Assembly (NCBI GenBank): GCA_963727245.1
Contig: CAVSFO010000009.1
Coordinates: forward strand, 62,001 to 126,000
DNA: 64,000 nucleotides
Direction: 5' to 3'
Origin: JBKQVT01 sp963727245
GTDB taxonomy: Bacteria; Planctomycetota; Planctomycetia; Pirellulales; Thermoguttaceae
Position numbers and translations under genes: made by a program. How positions within the stretch are numbered: position 1 is the stretch's first letter; each line of letters begins with the position of its first letter. The notes below the pieces were generated by a model that ran no database searches, was not told the DNA's origin, and saw only the letters and a list, made by a program, of their open reading frames with translations. Shown here in pieces: positions 1 to 10,500 of the stretch.

Positions 1-666
1 GACCGGCGCACGGGATGGCTGTGGGACGCCGCCGTCGGCGGCCGCGTCGGCTTGCTTCGCTATGGCACCGAGAACAACCTGCTGCCCGAAGGTTTTCAAT
101 TCGACGCCGAAGCGGCGGCCTTTCCGCGGCTGCAACTGAACGAGGTGCGCGATCTGGTGGGCGTCGACTTTCGCGCCGGGGCGGTCTTGACGTTGCGGTC
201 GGGGCCCTGGGAAACCAAGTTCGCGTTTTACCACCTCTGCTCGCACCTGGGCGACCAGTACCTACTGGAGAACCCCGGCGTGGAGCGGGTCAATTTCTCC
301 CGCGACGCCCTGGTGCTGGGGCTGGCCTATCGGCCGATCCCGGACGTGCGTTTCTACGGGGAAGTCGGTTGGGCGTTCTACTGCTGGGGCGACACCGAGC
401 CCTGGGAGTTTCAGTTCGGCATCGAGTACAGTCCGGCCCGCCCCACCGGGCTGGCCGGCGCGCCCTTCTTCGCCATCAACGCGCATCTCCGCCAGGAGGT
501 GAATTTCGGCGGCGCCCTGACGGTGCAAACCGGCTGGCAATGGCGCGGCCCCAGCGGGCATCTCTTCCGCACCGGCCTGGAATACTTCAACGGCAAGTCC
601 GAGCAGTACCAGTTCACCAACCAGTTCGAGCAGCAGATCGGCGCCGGCATTTGGTACGACTATTGA
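1..666 (+). CDS. DUF1207 family protein, 5' end outside window
   Basis: The reading frame is open from base 1 and ends with TGA at 664-666, so the start lies upstream of the window; the TTG at 52 is just an internal codon. The visible 221 residues include the stretches YRPIPDVRFYGEVGWAFY and EFQFGIEYSPA, rich in aromatic and glycine residues and ending in Tyr-Asp-Tyr. That composition suits an outer-membrane beta-barrel or periplasmic beta protein. I recognise this as the DUF1207 family, known mainly from planctomycetes and of unknown function. It is followed directly by the repeat-laden end of the convergent M16 peptidase gene. Family assignment is from memory of the motif pattern; localisation is inference. 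Confidence 0.7.
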   Translation, partial: DRRTGWLWDAAVGGRVGLLRYGTENNLLPEGFQFDAEAAAFPRLQLNEVRDLVGVDFRAGAVLTLRSGPWETKFAFYHLCSHLGDQYLLENPGVERVNFSRDALVLGLAYRPIPDVRFYGEVGWAFYCWGDTEPWEFQFGIEYSPARPTGLAGAPFFAINAHLRQEVNFGGALTVQTGWQWRGPSGHLFRTGLEYFNGKSEQYQFTNQFEQQIGAGIWYDY

Positions 667-725
667 GTTGCCGGGTGCCACGGTTGGCTCGTCCAACCGT
701 GTTTTCCTCACTGCTGGACAAGTCT

Positions 726-807
726 GTAGGGTGGGTCGAGCGCAGCGAGCCCCACCAACGGGTTTTCGCGGATTCTGGTGGGGCTCGCTGCGCTCGACCC
801 ACCCTAC
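726..807. repeat. family A hairpin repeat, copy 1
   Basis: Two ~31-bp arms (left starts gtagggtgggtcgagcgcag) flank an ~18-nt loop and pair almost perfectly. The same arms recur at 962-1043, 23024-23107 and 37552-37632, and as single arms elsewhere in the window. Confidence 0.9.
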
Positions 808-822
808 GGATTCTAAAGACCG

Positions 823-958
823 CTATTTCCCCGGCGGCTGCCCTTCCGGCGAGGTGGTCACCAGCAACGACTTGTCCAGATACTTGCGGGCCACGCCGAT
901 CACGTCCTCCCGCGTCACCGCCTCGATGCGCCGGTCGAAAGTCTTGTCGTAATCGTAG
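823..958 (-). pseudogene. orphan 3' fragment of the M16 peptidase gene
   Basis: This is a second copy of the C-terminal ~45 codons of the peptidase (encoding DKTFDRRIEAVTREDV through EGQPPGK and stop). It was produced by the 236-bp tandem duplication. It has no start and is cut off from the rest of the gene by a family A hairpin, so it should not be expressed as a separate protein. Confidence 0.8.
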
Positions 959-961
959 TCT

Positions 962-1043
962 GTAGGGTGGGTCGAGCGCAGCGAGCCCCACCAACGGGTT
1001 TTCGCGGATTCTGGTGGGGCTCGCTGCGCTCGACCCACCCTAC
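962..1043. repeat. family A hairpin repeat, copy 2
   Basis: Same 82-bp hairpin as 726-807, carried along in the tandem duplication. It sits 15 bp beyond the stop codon of the intact minus-strand peptidase reading frame and could act as a 3' hairpin for that transcript. Confidence 0.9.
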
Positions 1044-1058
1044 GGATTCTAAAGACCG

Positions 1059-3749
1059 CTATTTCCCCGGCGGCTGCCCTTCCGGCGAGGTGGTCACCAG
1101 CAACGACTTGTCCAGATACTTGCGGGCCACGCCGATCACGTCCTCCCGCGTCACCGCCTCGATGCGCCGGTCGAACGTCTTGTCGTAATCGTAGCCCAGA
1201 CCGTAGAGTTCGTCCAAGGCCGCCAGCCGGGCCTGGGAGCCGATGGTCGTGTTCTCCTGGGCGTGCAAGGCAACGATCTGCGCACGCGCCGCGCGAAATT
1301 CATCGGCCGTGATCTTCCCCTGCTTGGCACGTTCCACGTCGCGGCGGATGTAGGAAACCACCTCGGCGACCTTGTCGGGCTGCGTCTGCGAAAGGACGGT
1401 GAAATAGCCGGGCGCGGGGCCGGTCATCTCGGCGGCCTGCACGTAGTAGACCAGGCCCGCCCCGCGCAACTCGTTGTGCAGCCAGCCGCTCGGATAGCCG
1501 TAGCCCGACATGATCGTCGTCAGCACGGTCATGGCGGCATGGTCCTTCTTGTCGAAGATGCTCGTCGAGGGGTAGCCCAGCATGATCATGCCGGTGTCCT
1601 TGCCGGTCTGCTTGTGATAGACGGCCGACTGCGGCAAGGCGTTGAGGCGATGGAAGTCGATGGCCGGCGCCGCGGCGCCGGGCGGAGACCGCCGAAGAGC
1701 CGCCGCGCCAGGGCCAGCGCCTCGTCCGGGTCGATGTCGCCGAAGATGGTGACGACCATGTTTTCGGGCACAAAATAGCGGGCGTGATACTCCGCTAGGG
1801 CCGCGGGCGTCAGGGCCCGGACCGACTCCGCCTTGCCCTCGGGGACCACGTGGTAGGGCGTGGCGGCGGGCAGGTGATCGGCGAACAACTCGGCGACCTC
1901 GGCCTGCGGATCGGCCGAGCGGTTGGCGATGGCCCCCAGGGCGAGCGACTGCAGCTTGGCGAATTCCTGCGCCGGAAACGCGGGATGCGTGAAGCACTCG
2001 GCGAACAGGGCCGCCGCCTGCGGAAAGTCCTCCCGCAGCGTGGTGGCGTTGCCGAAGACGGTGAAGCGGCCGGAGGCGAAGGAGAGCCGCCCGCCGATCG
2101 AGTCGAAGTAGTGGGCGATGAACTCGGCCGCGTGATCGGCGGTCCCCTGGTCGAGCATGTCGGCGAGCAGGTCGGCCCGTCCGGCGGTCTTTTCGTCGTC
2201 CACCAGCGACCCGCCCAGCACGAAGGCCTGGATGTTGACCAGGGGCAGGTTGGCGTGCCGCTTCACCAGCACCCGCAGGCCGTTGGGCAGCCGCTCCAGC
2301 CGGACCTTGCCCGCGGCGGCGGCCGGCGTCTTGGCAGCGGCCTGCGACGCGGCGTGCGGCGGCGCGACGGTCACGCGGTTGAGTCGCTCGGGGACGAACC
2401 AGCGGCGGGCAACCCGGCGGATGTCTTCGGCCGTCACCTTCTGGATGTTCTGGGCGTAGGCCTGGTCGAACAACGGATCGGCGGCGGCCAGGAACCCGCG
2501 TCCCAGGCTGTCGGCCGATTGCTGGACCGTCTGGCGGTCGAAGAGCCACTCGACGGCCTTCTGCTTCTTGGCCTTGGCCAACTCCGCGTCGTCGACCAGC
2601 TCGTCGCGGAGGCGGTAGACTTCCGCCAGGATGGCCGCCGTGGCCGGCTGCCATTTCTCCGGCAGGCAACTGGCCGAAACGGCGAAATAGCCGCGGACGT
2701 AGTGCGGCGTTGCGCTCTCGGCGTCGATCGACTGCACCAACTGCCGGTCGTTTTTCAACCGCCGCGCCAGCCGCGAGCTTTCCCCTTCTCCCAGGATGTA
2801 GGCGGCCAGGTCGAGGGCGTACATGTCCGGGTCCGAGAGCTTGACCGTGGGCCAGGCCAGCACCGTGTCGTAGGTCTTGCCTTCCATCTCGCGGACGGCC
2901 TGGCGGGGACCGAGCTGGGCCGGCTCGTCGACCAGGGGCACGTAGGTCTCGCGGCCCCGCGGCGTGCCCGTCCACTCCCGCGCCACCCGGGCCAGCACCT
3001 CCGGCGTCTTCACGTCGCCCACCACGACGAACACCTGGTTGTTGGGGACATAGCGCTCGTGATAGAAGTCGATGATGGCCTGGTTGGTCGTGCCGTTGAG
3101 GACTTCCAGGTAGCCGATCACCGGGTAGCGGGCCGGGTTGGTCGTGTAGACGGTGGCGTCCAGCAGGTCGCCCAGCACGTGCTGGCGGTCGGCCTCGTCG
3201 TCGGCCAGCTCGCGCCGCACGACCTTCAGTTCGCGGGCGAATTCGGCGGGCTCGAAGCGGACGTGCTGCATGTTGTCGGCCAGCAACTCGACGGCGGTCA
3301 TGACATTTGTGGCCGGACAGTCGATGAAGAACGACGTCATCTCGTTGGTGGTGTAGGCGTTGGTGGCGCCGCCAAAGGTGTTGATGATGCGGCTGATCTC
3401 TTTTTCCGTGCGCCGCTGGGTGCTGCCGCCGCAAACGACGTGTTCCAGCACGTGGCTCAGTCCGGCGCCGAGATAGCGGCCCTCGAAGGCGCTGCCGGTG
3501 TTCTTGACGTAGCAGCGGACGGTGGCCACCGGCGCCACGTGGTTCTCTTGCACGATGACCGTCAAGCCGTTGTCCAGTTGGGCCAGGGTGACGCTCTCCG
3601 GCAGGTGGCGAACGCTGCTATACTGCGGCGCGGCCGGCTGGGTGGCCGCCTCGGGCCGCGGCCGGGACTCCTCGGCCGCCCCGGCGGTCAGAGCGGAACA
3701 GAGAAGGATGAGGGTGAAAACAAGGCCGCCGGCGCAAGGTTCCGCTCAT
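1059..3749 (-). CDS. M16 family zinc metallopeptidase (frameshifted)
   Basis: A two-lobed M16 (pitrilysin/insulinase-like) peptidase of about 890 residues. The N-terminal lobe carries the inverted zinc motif in LSHVLEHVVCGG (HxxEH), with an acidic RRELADDE segment downstream that can supply the third ligand. The C-terminal lobe lacks the motif, as usual for family members with one active and one structural half. Two frames are needed: 1586-3565 gives the N-terminal part and 1059-~1680 the rest, with a one-base shift in the GC-rich run near 1675-1682. At the 5' end the ATG at 3749 is one base out of phase with a good signal peptide (LVFTLILLCSALTAGAA), implying a second indel near 3725. It is probably an exported, periplasmic peptidase. 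The last ~45 codons are duplicated downstream. Confidence 0.85.
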
Positions 3750-4105
3750 GGTTCGTTCCTGGAGATTTGAAAGCTCACGGGTCATCACCGGGCGTCCGTC
3801 ACACGCCGTGTGACGACCTTACCCGCATTGTGCCGGGATACCGGCCACCAGCCGGTTAATCATACCGGGTGGATAGTCCAGGGGCCAGGGACCGGAAACC
3901 AGGGACCAGGGGACGCGCTCCGCTCGATCGACCGTGCCCGAGCTGCTACGATTCGCGTGTTTCCTGGTGGGGCTCGCTGCGCTCGACCCACCCTACAGCC
4001 CGACCCCCGACCCCTGGCCCCTGGTCCCTGACCCCTTATCGAAGGCGGCAGAATCGATATCTTCGGCCCAGCCGGCCCTATTTTTTCCGGCATTCGCCGG
4101 GAAAA
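3750..4105. other. intergenic region with family H tracts and a single family A arm
   Basis: Between divergent genes. Bases 3879-3913 and 4009-4035 are tracts of the ggggccagggaccagg type (called H here), a low-complexity family seen again at 18241-18272, 53159-53195 and 56941-56986. A lone family A arm (tggtggggctcgctgcgctc onward) lies at 3965-3996. No gene and no convincing promoter seen. Confidence 0.6.
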
Positions 4106-4120
4106 ATGCCATATTACTGC

Positions 4121-5425
4121 ATGGCCACCGCAGGTACAGCAGTTTCAACGCCGCCAACCGGCCCGGCGATCGTGCCCGTTGCGCCGCCGTCGGGCGAGGA
4201 AGCCGCCGAGGTTCGCGCGCGGCAGCAGGCAGCCGTGCTCGCCTTCGGCCGCCGCGCCAACGCGCGGCCGAGCTTGAACGTGCTCACGCAGGACGCCGTC
4301 GCCCTGGTGGCCGAGGTCCTGCAGGCCGACCTCAGCGGCGCCAGCGAGGTTGTCGACGCCGGCAATGCGTTGTCGCTGCGGATCGTCTCCAGCCCGCTGG
4401 ATGTCAAGCCCGCCGAACCGGCCCTCTGCGCGCTGACGCTGGGGGCCGGCGAGTCGATGGCGGGCTACGCCCTGGCCGCCGCCATCCCGGTCGTCAGCAA
4501 CGATTTGTCCGCCGAGAAGCGGTTCTCCGACCGGGGGCTGCGCAACCTGGGCGTGGGCGCGGCGCTGACGGTGCCGCTGCGCCAAGACAAGCAGCCGTTG
4601 GGCACGCTGGGAATCTACTGCCGCCAGCCGCGCCAGTTCAGCGCCGACGATGCGCAGTTCGTCGAGACCATCGGCCATATCCTGACGGCCTCGATCGCCC
4701 AGGCGAGAACGGACGAGGCCCTCGCCGAGGAGCGCAGCTTTACGGCCGCCCTGCTGGAGACGGTCGCGTCGCTGGTGATCGTGCTCGACATGGACGCCAA
4801 GATCGTGGATATCAACCCGAGCTGTCAACGGGCCAGCGGTTTCGCCGTCGAGGAGGTGAAGGGGAGGATCTTTGTCAGCGTGTTCGCCACGCCGGAAGAC
4901 CTTTACTTGTATCACGGCACGTTTCAGAAGGCGGCCCGGGACCAGGCCCCTTGCAAGTTCGAGGGCGCCATGTTGACGAAGGACGGCCAGCGGCTGCGCA
5001 TGGCCTGGTCGCTGCAGATCATGTGCGATCCCGAGGGCAAGCCGAAGAACATGCTGCTCAGCGCCGTGCCTTGTGCCGAGCCGGCCGCCGAGGCGGCCCC
5101 GGCACGCGGCGAGCCGGAGCGCAAGGAGATGCGGGCCAGCCCGCGGCGGTTCTTCCAATACCGCCAGATGATCGCGCCGGTGCTGGGCAATGACATGCCG
5201 TCGCGGGGAGATTTCTTCGAGGTCGAATGCTGCGACATCTCCGCCAGCGGGCTCTCCTTCTACCTGGACCAGGTCCCCAAGTTCGAGAAACTGATCATTG
5301 CCCTGGGCAAGCCGCCGGCGGCGACGCACTTCGCCGCCGAGGTGGTTCGCTACGTCGAGAAGGTCCGCCAGGGCCAGCGGCAGTACCTGGTGGGATGCCG
5401 CTTTCTCGGCCGCACCGAACTGTAG
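4121..5425 (+). CDS. GAF-PAS sensor protein with C-terminal PilZ-like domain
   Basis: 434 residues. Residues ~35-195 form a GAF-like domain (ESMAGYALAAAIPVVSNDL, then VPLRQDKQPLGTLGIYC). Residues ~205-315 form a PAS domain (LLETVASLVIVLDMDAKIVD, DINPSCQRASGF, LTKDGQRLRMAWSLQI). The C-terminal ~95 residues (RRFFQYRQMI, CCDISASGLSFYLDQVPKFE, YLVGCRFLGRTEL) resemble the PilZ domain used for cyclic-di-GMP binding. There is no kinase, cyclase or transmembrane segment, so it is probably a cytoplasmic sensor or adaptor whose output is the PilZ-like part. I chose the ATG at 4121; an in-frame ATG at 4106 is equally possible, and neither has a strong ribosome binding site. GAF and PAS calls are firm, PilZ is less certain. 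Confidence 0.75.
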   Translation: MATAGTAVSTPPTGPAIVPVAPPSGEEAAEVRARQQAAVLAFGRRANARPSLNVLTQDAVALVAEVLQADLSGASEVVDAGNALSLRIVSSPLDVKPAEPALCALTLGAGESMAGYALAAAIPVVSNDLSAEKRFSDRGLRNLGVGAALTVPLRQDKQPLGTLGIYCRQPRQFSADDAQFVETIGHILTASIAQARTDEALAEERSFTAALLETVASLVIVLDMDAKIVDINPSCQRASGFAVEEVKGRIFVSVFATPEDLYLYHGTFQKAARDQAPCKFEGAMLTKDGQRLRMAWSLQIMCDPEGKPKNMLLSAVPCAEPAAEAAPARGEPERKEMRASPRRFFQYRQMIAPVLGNDMPSRGDFFEVECCDISASGLSFYLDQVPKFEKLIIALGKPPAATHFAAEVVRYVEKVRQGQRQYLVGCRFLGRTEL

Positions 5426-5456
5426 GAAGCGGCCGCGCGGAGCCCACAACTCGAGC

Positions 5457-5501
5457 GGGGGACGGTCCGAATTTTCGTCCGACGAAAATGGGAGTGTCCC
5501 C
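5457..5501. repeat. family B palindromic repeat
   Basis: A 45-bp dyad, gggga..gtcc outer arms around attttcgtccgacgaaaat. It lies in the 93-bp gap between the convergent sensor and metallo-hydrolase genes, where it may serve as a bidirectional 3' hairpin. One base in each outer arm has drifted from the consensus. Confidence 0.9.
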
Positions 5502-5518
5502 TTGCGGAACACCGGAGT

Positions 5519-6916
5519 TTACAACTCGACCACCTCTTGATACTCCGGCACGGCGACGTTCCAGCCCTTGGTCGTGCGCAGCTCTTCGGCCAGGGCCAGC
5601 GCGGAATCTTCTTCGCCGTGGGTGAGGAAGGTTTGCTGGGGCGGCGCCGTGAAATGGCCCAGCCAGGCCAGCAGGGCGTTGTGGTCGGCATGGCCGGAGA
5701 AGCCGTTGATGTGGGCGATCCGCGCGCGGACCAGCCGCCAGCGGCCGTGCACGCGCACTTCCTTGTTGCCGTCGACGATCTGGCGGCCCAAGGTGCCGCG
5801 GGCCTGGTAGCCCACGAAAAGGACCGTGCAGTCCGCACGCCCGAGGTACTGGGCCAGGTGATGCTTGATACGGCCGGCCGTGCACATGCCGGAGGTGGCC
5901 ATGATGACCGCCGGGCCCTTGAGGTTGTTGATGGCCTTGGACTGCTCGACGGTCCGCACGGTGACCAGGCCGGGGAAACCCAGCAGGCCGTCGCCGGCGT
6001 CCAGGGCCCGCCGCGTCTGCGGATCGAGGCAGTCGCGGTGGCGGCGGAAGACCTCGGTGACCTCGGCTGCCATGGGACTGTCGAGAAACACCGGCACCTG
6101 GGGAATGCGCCCGGCGCCGAGCAGCCGGCCGAGGAAGTAGATCAGCTCCTGGGCCCGCTCGATGGCGAAGATGGGAATGATCGCCTTGCCGCCGCCGTGG
6201 AGCGTCTCGCCGATCACCTCGGCCAGTTGCTCCTCGACGGCCCGATGGTTCTCGTGGTTGCGGTCGCCGTAGGTCGATTCCATGACGAGGAAATCGGCCT
6301 GCGAACAATCGGCGGGGGGACGGATCAGCGGCTTGTCCGCCTGGCCGATGTCGCCGCTGAAGAGCAGCCGCCGCGAGCGGCCGTCCTCGGCGGCCTGCAA
6401 CTCGATCATCGCCGAGCCGAGGATGTGGCCGGCGTCGTGAAACACCGCCGCCAGCTCGCCGTTGATCGCCTGCGGCCGGTCGTAGGGGACGGGTCGCAAC
6501 AGCGGCAGCGTCCGCTCCACGTCGCGCATCGTGTAGAGGGGCTTTTCCTCGTATTTGCCCCGCCGGCCTTCCTTGCGGTGACGCTTTTGCTTGTAGGCCG
6601 CGTCTTCCGCCTGAATCTGGGCCGAATCGCGCAGCACCAACGCCACCAGGTCGGCCGAGGCCGCCGTGGTCATCACCGGGCCCCGGAACCCCTCCTGCAC
6701 CAGCTTCGGCAACAGGCCGCAGTGGTCGATGTGGGCGTGGGTCAGCAGCACCACGTCGATGTCTCGCGGCCGCACGGGGCAGGTGTCCCAGTTGCGATAG
6801 AGGAATTCGCGCTCCTGGAACATGCCGCAATCGACCAGCACTTTGGCGCCGTCGGTGCGAACGTAATACTGCGAGCCGGTCACTTCGCGCGCGGCGCCGA
6901 GAAATTGAAGCCTCAT
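5519..6916 (-). CDS. beta-CASP metallo-beta-lactamase fold hydrolase (RNA-processing type)
   Basis: 465 residues with every signature of the CPSF73-like beta-CASP family. Motif 2 is LTHAHIDHCG at ~59-68, motif 3 is the His of FHDAGHILGS, motif 4 is the Asp of LFSGDIG, and motif C is NGFSGHADH near 403. The beta-CASP insert (FLDSPMAAEVTEVF, IMATSGMC) lies between, and an RMMBL-type tail (TFLTHGEEDSALALAEEL) closes the protein. Known relatives are RNA endo/exonucleases of RNA maturation and decay; RNA as substrate is inferred. The frame is intact, starting at the ATG at 6916, and it is probably monocistronic. It is one of the long genes here with no frameshift. Confidence 0.9.
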   Translation of the reverse strand: MRLQFLGAAREVTGSQYYVRTDGAKVLVDCGMFQEREFLYRNWDTCPVRPRDIDVVLLTHAHIDHCGLLPKLVQEGFRGPVMTTAASADLVALVLRDSAQIQAEDAAYKQKRHRKEGRRGKYEEKPLYTMRDVERTLPLLRPVPYDRPQAINGELAAVFHDAGHILGSAMIELQAAEDGRSRRLLFSGDIGQADKPLIRPPADCSQADFLVMESTYGDRNHENHRAVEEQLAEVIGETLHGGGKAIIPIFAIERAQELIYFLGRLLGAGRIPQVPVFLDSPMAAEVTEVFRRHRDCLDPQTRRALDAGDGLLGFPGLVTVRTVEQSKAINNLKGPAVIMATSGMCTAGRIKHHLAQYLGRADCTVLFVGYQARGTLGRQIVDGNKEVRVHGRWRLVRARIAHINGFSGHADHNALLAWLGHFTAPPQQTFLTHGEEDSALALAEELRTTKGWNVAVPEYQEVVEL

Positions 6917-7064
6917 GGTGCGAATCTCATAGGTGTGGATCTCAAAGGGGCCTGTAGGGACCGTCGATCGTGGTCGAGCGATTCATCACTATTCTACATC
7001 CGTTCCGCAGCGGCGATCAACCCCGAACCGTGGCCTTCCGCTCGCCGCGCTCCGCGGTGCCGCC

Positions 7065-7166
7065 GGGATATCCGGGGGCTCACGCCCCCGGCTCGGGGCC
7101 TTTGTTTCGCCCTCCGCCGCGCGGTGCCGCCGGGTTATCCGGGGGCTCACGCCCCCGGCTCGGGTC
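7065..7166. repeat. two family C-variant hairpins between genes
   Basis: Two copies of a ccgggggctcacgcccccgg palindrome at about 7072-7092 and 7138-7158, each followed by ctcgg. They lie in the 290-bp gap 6917-7206 between the metallo-hydrolase and the metal-binding lipoprotein. The rest of the gap is polypyrimidine-rich (cttccgccttccgccctccg). No gene seen there. Confidence 0.8.
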
Positions 7167-7206
7167 TTTTATTCTTCCTTCCGCCTTCCGCCCTCCGCCT
7201 TCCGCC

Positions 7207-7563
7207 TTATTTGCCCAGCTTCTTCAGGTACTTGTCGGGATGGGCGTTCAACTCGTCCAGGCACTGGTCGCAACAGAGAAAGACGGTGCGGCCCTTCAAC
7301 GTGGTCTTGTAGGGCTTGCCCATCACTCCCAGGAGCCCGCCGCTGACCGGGCAGGTCTTCTGCTTCTCGGCCAGCTTGCGGTCGGCCGGGTCGAGTTGCG
7401 CCAGGCCGGCGGCCGGGTCGCCCTCGACCACGACGGCTGTCGAATCGCTGGCGGAAGTTGTGCCGACCGGGGGCGCGGCCCCTTGGCCGCAGCCGCTAAG
7501 CCATGTCAGCACGCACGACAGGGCCAACAGACCGAACGTGGAAAGTAACCGTGTGAAACGCAT
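7207..7563 (-). CDS. small lipoprotein with Cys-rich metal-binding domain, linked to RND efflux pump
   Basis: 118 residues. The N-terminal signal ends in a lipobox (LTWLSGC), so it is probably an envelope lipoprotein. The C-terminal domain reads CPVSGGLLGVMGKP, then GRTVFLCCDQC, then HPDKYLKKLGK. Two Cys-containing motifs of this kind suit transition-metal binding, as in YHS/TRASH-type modules. The start codon is 1 nt beyond the stop of the RND pump gene, and its ribosome binding site (gaggag) lies inside the last codons of the pump, so translation is likely coupled. An almost identical domain ends the adaptor protein upstream. It probably captures or delivers metal in the periplasm for the pump; that role is inferred. 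Confidence 0.75.
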   Translation of the reverse strand: MRFTRLLSTFGLLALSCVLTWLSGCGQGAAPPVGTTSASDSTAVVVEGDPAAGLAQLDPADRKLAEKQKTCPVSGGLLGVMGKPYKTTLKGRTVFLCCDQCLDELNAHPDKYLKKLGK

Positions 7564-7564
7564 T

Positions 7565-10500
7565 TCAGGACTCCTCGGGTAAAGAGGTCTTGTGCAGTTT
7601 GAGCCAGCGGCCGCGCCGCACCCAGAAGAACCGCACGGGAAGAAAAATATCGACGACTTCATCGGAAACCAGCAGGCCGCCCAGCACGGGGGCGGCCATG
7701 ACGGAGATCACTTCGTGGCCGACGCCGCTGGCCCAGAGCATCGGCGCCAGGGCGATGATCGCCACGCCCTCGGTGAGCAGCTTGGGCCGCAGGCGGTGGA
7801 CGGCGCCCTCGATCACCGCCTCGCGCAGCTCCGCCAGCGAGGCGATCTTTTCCAGGCCGCCGCGGCGCTCGATCGCCTCGCGGAGATAGACCAGCATGAT
7901 AATGCCCGTCTCGGTCGCCATGCCGAAGCAGGCGATGAATCCGACCCAGACCGCCACGCTGAGATTGTCGCCGCGCAGCCAGAGCACGAAAAAGCCGCCC
8001 ACCATGGCCTCCGGCACCGCCATCATCATCAACAAGGCGTCCATCAAGTCATTATAGGTGAAATAGAGGATGACGAAAATAAGCAAGACAACCATCGGGA
8101 CCACCACTTGCAAGGTCCTGCGGGCGTGGAGTTGATGCTCGAACTGGCCGCTCCACTCCAGCGACGTGCCTTGGGGCAGTTTCACTTTCTGCGCCACCAC
8201 CCGCTCGGCCTCGTCGACGAAGCCCATCAGGTCGCGATCGCGGACGTTCAGTTGCACCTTGGATAGCAACGTGCCGTTCTCGCTGCCGATCATGCTGGGG
8301 CCCTCGACAACGCGCACGTCGGCCACCATGGACAGGGGGATCTGCACGGGGCGCGCCGGTCCGTTCCCGCCGGCCGCCATGCCGCCGCCGGCGCTCAGCA
8401 ACAGGTTCTTCACCTGCTCTTCGTCTTCGCGCCAGTGGCGGGCGTAGCGGATGCGGACGGGGAAACGCTCGCGGCCCTCCACGGTCATCGTGACCGCCTT
8501 GCCGCCCAAGGCGACTTCAACCACGTCCTGGATGTCGCCCACGCTGACGCCGTAGCGGGCGGCGCGGCGGCGGTCGGGAACGATCTCCACGTAGCCCTTC
8601 TCCCAGCTCTGGTCGGCGGTAACGTCCGCCGCGCCAGGCACCTGCGCCACCACGGCTGCCACCTCCGCGGCGACCTTCTCGATCTTTGTCAGGTCGTCGC
8701 CGAAGACCTTCACGCCGACCATCGTCCGCACGCCGGTGGCCAGCATATCGATGCGGTTGATAATCGGCTGGGTCCAAATGTTCGCCCAGCCGGGCATCCG
8801 CACCACCGTGTCGATTTCCTGGACCAGCCCGGCCTTGGTCATCTGCCACAGCAGCAGCCGGCGGGCCAACGGGCCGTCCAATTGCTTGCGGAGCCTCCGC
8901 AGCGCGGCCTCCTCCGACGCCCCGTGCTGCACGCCCATCCACAAGCCGCGCTCTTTTGCTTCCTCGCGCAGCGCATCCAGGCAGTGCCAGTCGTAGGCGC
9001 CGCCGGCCTGATCGAAGATTTCATAATCGAGCGGCCGGACCTGCTCCTGCCACAACGTGCGGCGGCGCTGGCGGATAAAATCGAGCATCTCGGTGAAGAG
9101 CGTCGGCCGCTGGGCCCCCATGACGCCGGCGATTTGCAGCCAAGCCTCACGCAGCGGGCCGACCGGCAGCGCAAGCAACTCCCGATCGAAGTCGACCGCC
9201 TTGGCGGCGGAGAGCCGCTGGGCGATCTGCTGGATGAGGCGGTTGACGTCCTCCTGCGCCGCGCCGGCCGCCAGCAGCGGGCCGAACTCGGCCGCCAGTT
9301 GGTCGGCAAGCGTGTCCGTCTCCTTGCTGCCGACCGGGCGCAACAGGCGGCCGGCGCCGTGCCAGCGAGCGACCAGTTCGGTCACGAACTCGCGCACCAG
9401 CCGCGGCGACAGTTTCGCCTCGAACTCGCGGTATCGCACTAGCACCAGTGCCCGCAAGGCGGCGTCCAGCCGGCTGCTGGCCGTCATGGTGGCGCCGTTG
9501 ATCAGTGCCTCGCGGCCGGCCGCGTCGTCGGGCGCCTTGACCAGCTTCTCGTCGATCAGCCTCGCCAGCGCGACCGCCGTCTGGCGCTGGGCATCGGCGT
9601 AGTTGAGGTGCCGCTTGGGCCAGACCTCCTTGGGCCGCAAGGTGATGATCGTCTCCAGCATTTCCAGGGGCGAGGGATCGGTGGGCGTCTCGGCCCTGCC
9701 CGACTTGCCGACGACCAACTCGACCTCGGGGAAGCGGCGCAGGAGGGCGTCGCGGGCCATGAGGTCGTCGGTCGTCTCGGCGACTGACGCCCGCGGCACC
9801 GTAACCGGCATGTCGAGGATGCTGCCTTCATCCAGCGGCGGCATGTACTCGCTTCCCAGCTTGCCCCACAACTGCCAGCCCACGGCCAGCAGCACCACGA
9901 ACAGCCAGTTGACGACCTTGGGGTAGTTCAGCGCCCAGGAGAGCACCGGCTTGTAGATGTGGATCAGGGTGCGGACGAGCCAGCTTTCCTCCTCGCTGCG
10001 GAGCCGTCCGCGGATGAAGGTCGGGATCAGCGCCGGCACCAGCGTGATGGAGAGCATCGCCACGCCGATCATGGCGAAACTCTTGGTGAAGGCCAGCGGA
10101 TGGAAGGTCTTGCCCTCCTGGCCGGTCAAGGCGAACACCGGCAGGAACGACAAGAGGATGATCATCACGGAGAAGAAGATGGGCCGGCCCACCGTGCGGC
10201 AGGCGGGGATGACCAGCTCGCGGGTGTCGCCCTGGACGCGGCCGCCGCCGAAATGCGCGGTGAGATGGTGCGTGGCGTTCTCGACCATCACGATCGCCTG
10301 GTCCACGAGGATGCCGATCGAGATGGCGATGCCGGAGAGTGACATGATGTTCGAGGCGATGCCCAGCAGCCGCATGAGGATGAACGACACCAGCACGGCC
10401 AGCGGCAGCGTCAGGCAGATCACCAGCGCGCTGCGGAAGTGCATGAGGATGAGGAGGATGGCGACCGAGGCGATGATCATCTCGTGGCTGAGGATTTCGC

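Larger units (their letters stand above)
721..1194. repeat. 236-bp tandem duplication containing a family A hairpin and a peptidase gene tail
   Basis: Bases 721-958 are repeated at 957-1194 with a period of 236; the only difference I see is a/c at 940 versus 1176. Each unit has one complete family A hairpin followed by the last ~45 codons of the minus-strand M16 peptidase gene. It is either a very recent duplication or an assembly artefact. Confidence 0.9.

Noticed and set aside
1850..3859. 669-codon open frame on the plus strand opposite the M16 peptidase
   Set aside because: Antisense shadow: rich in Gly/Arg/Val/Gln, no domains, no signal. The minus strand has clear M16 motifs.
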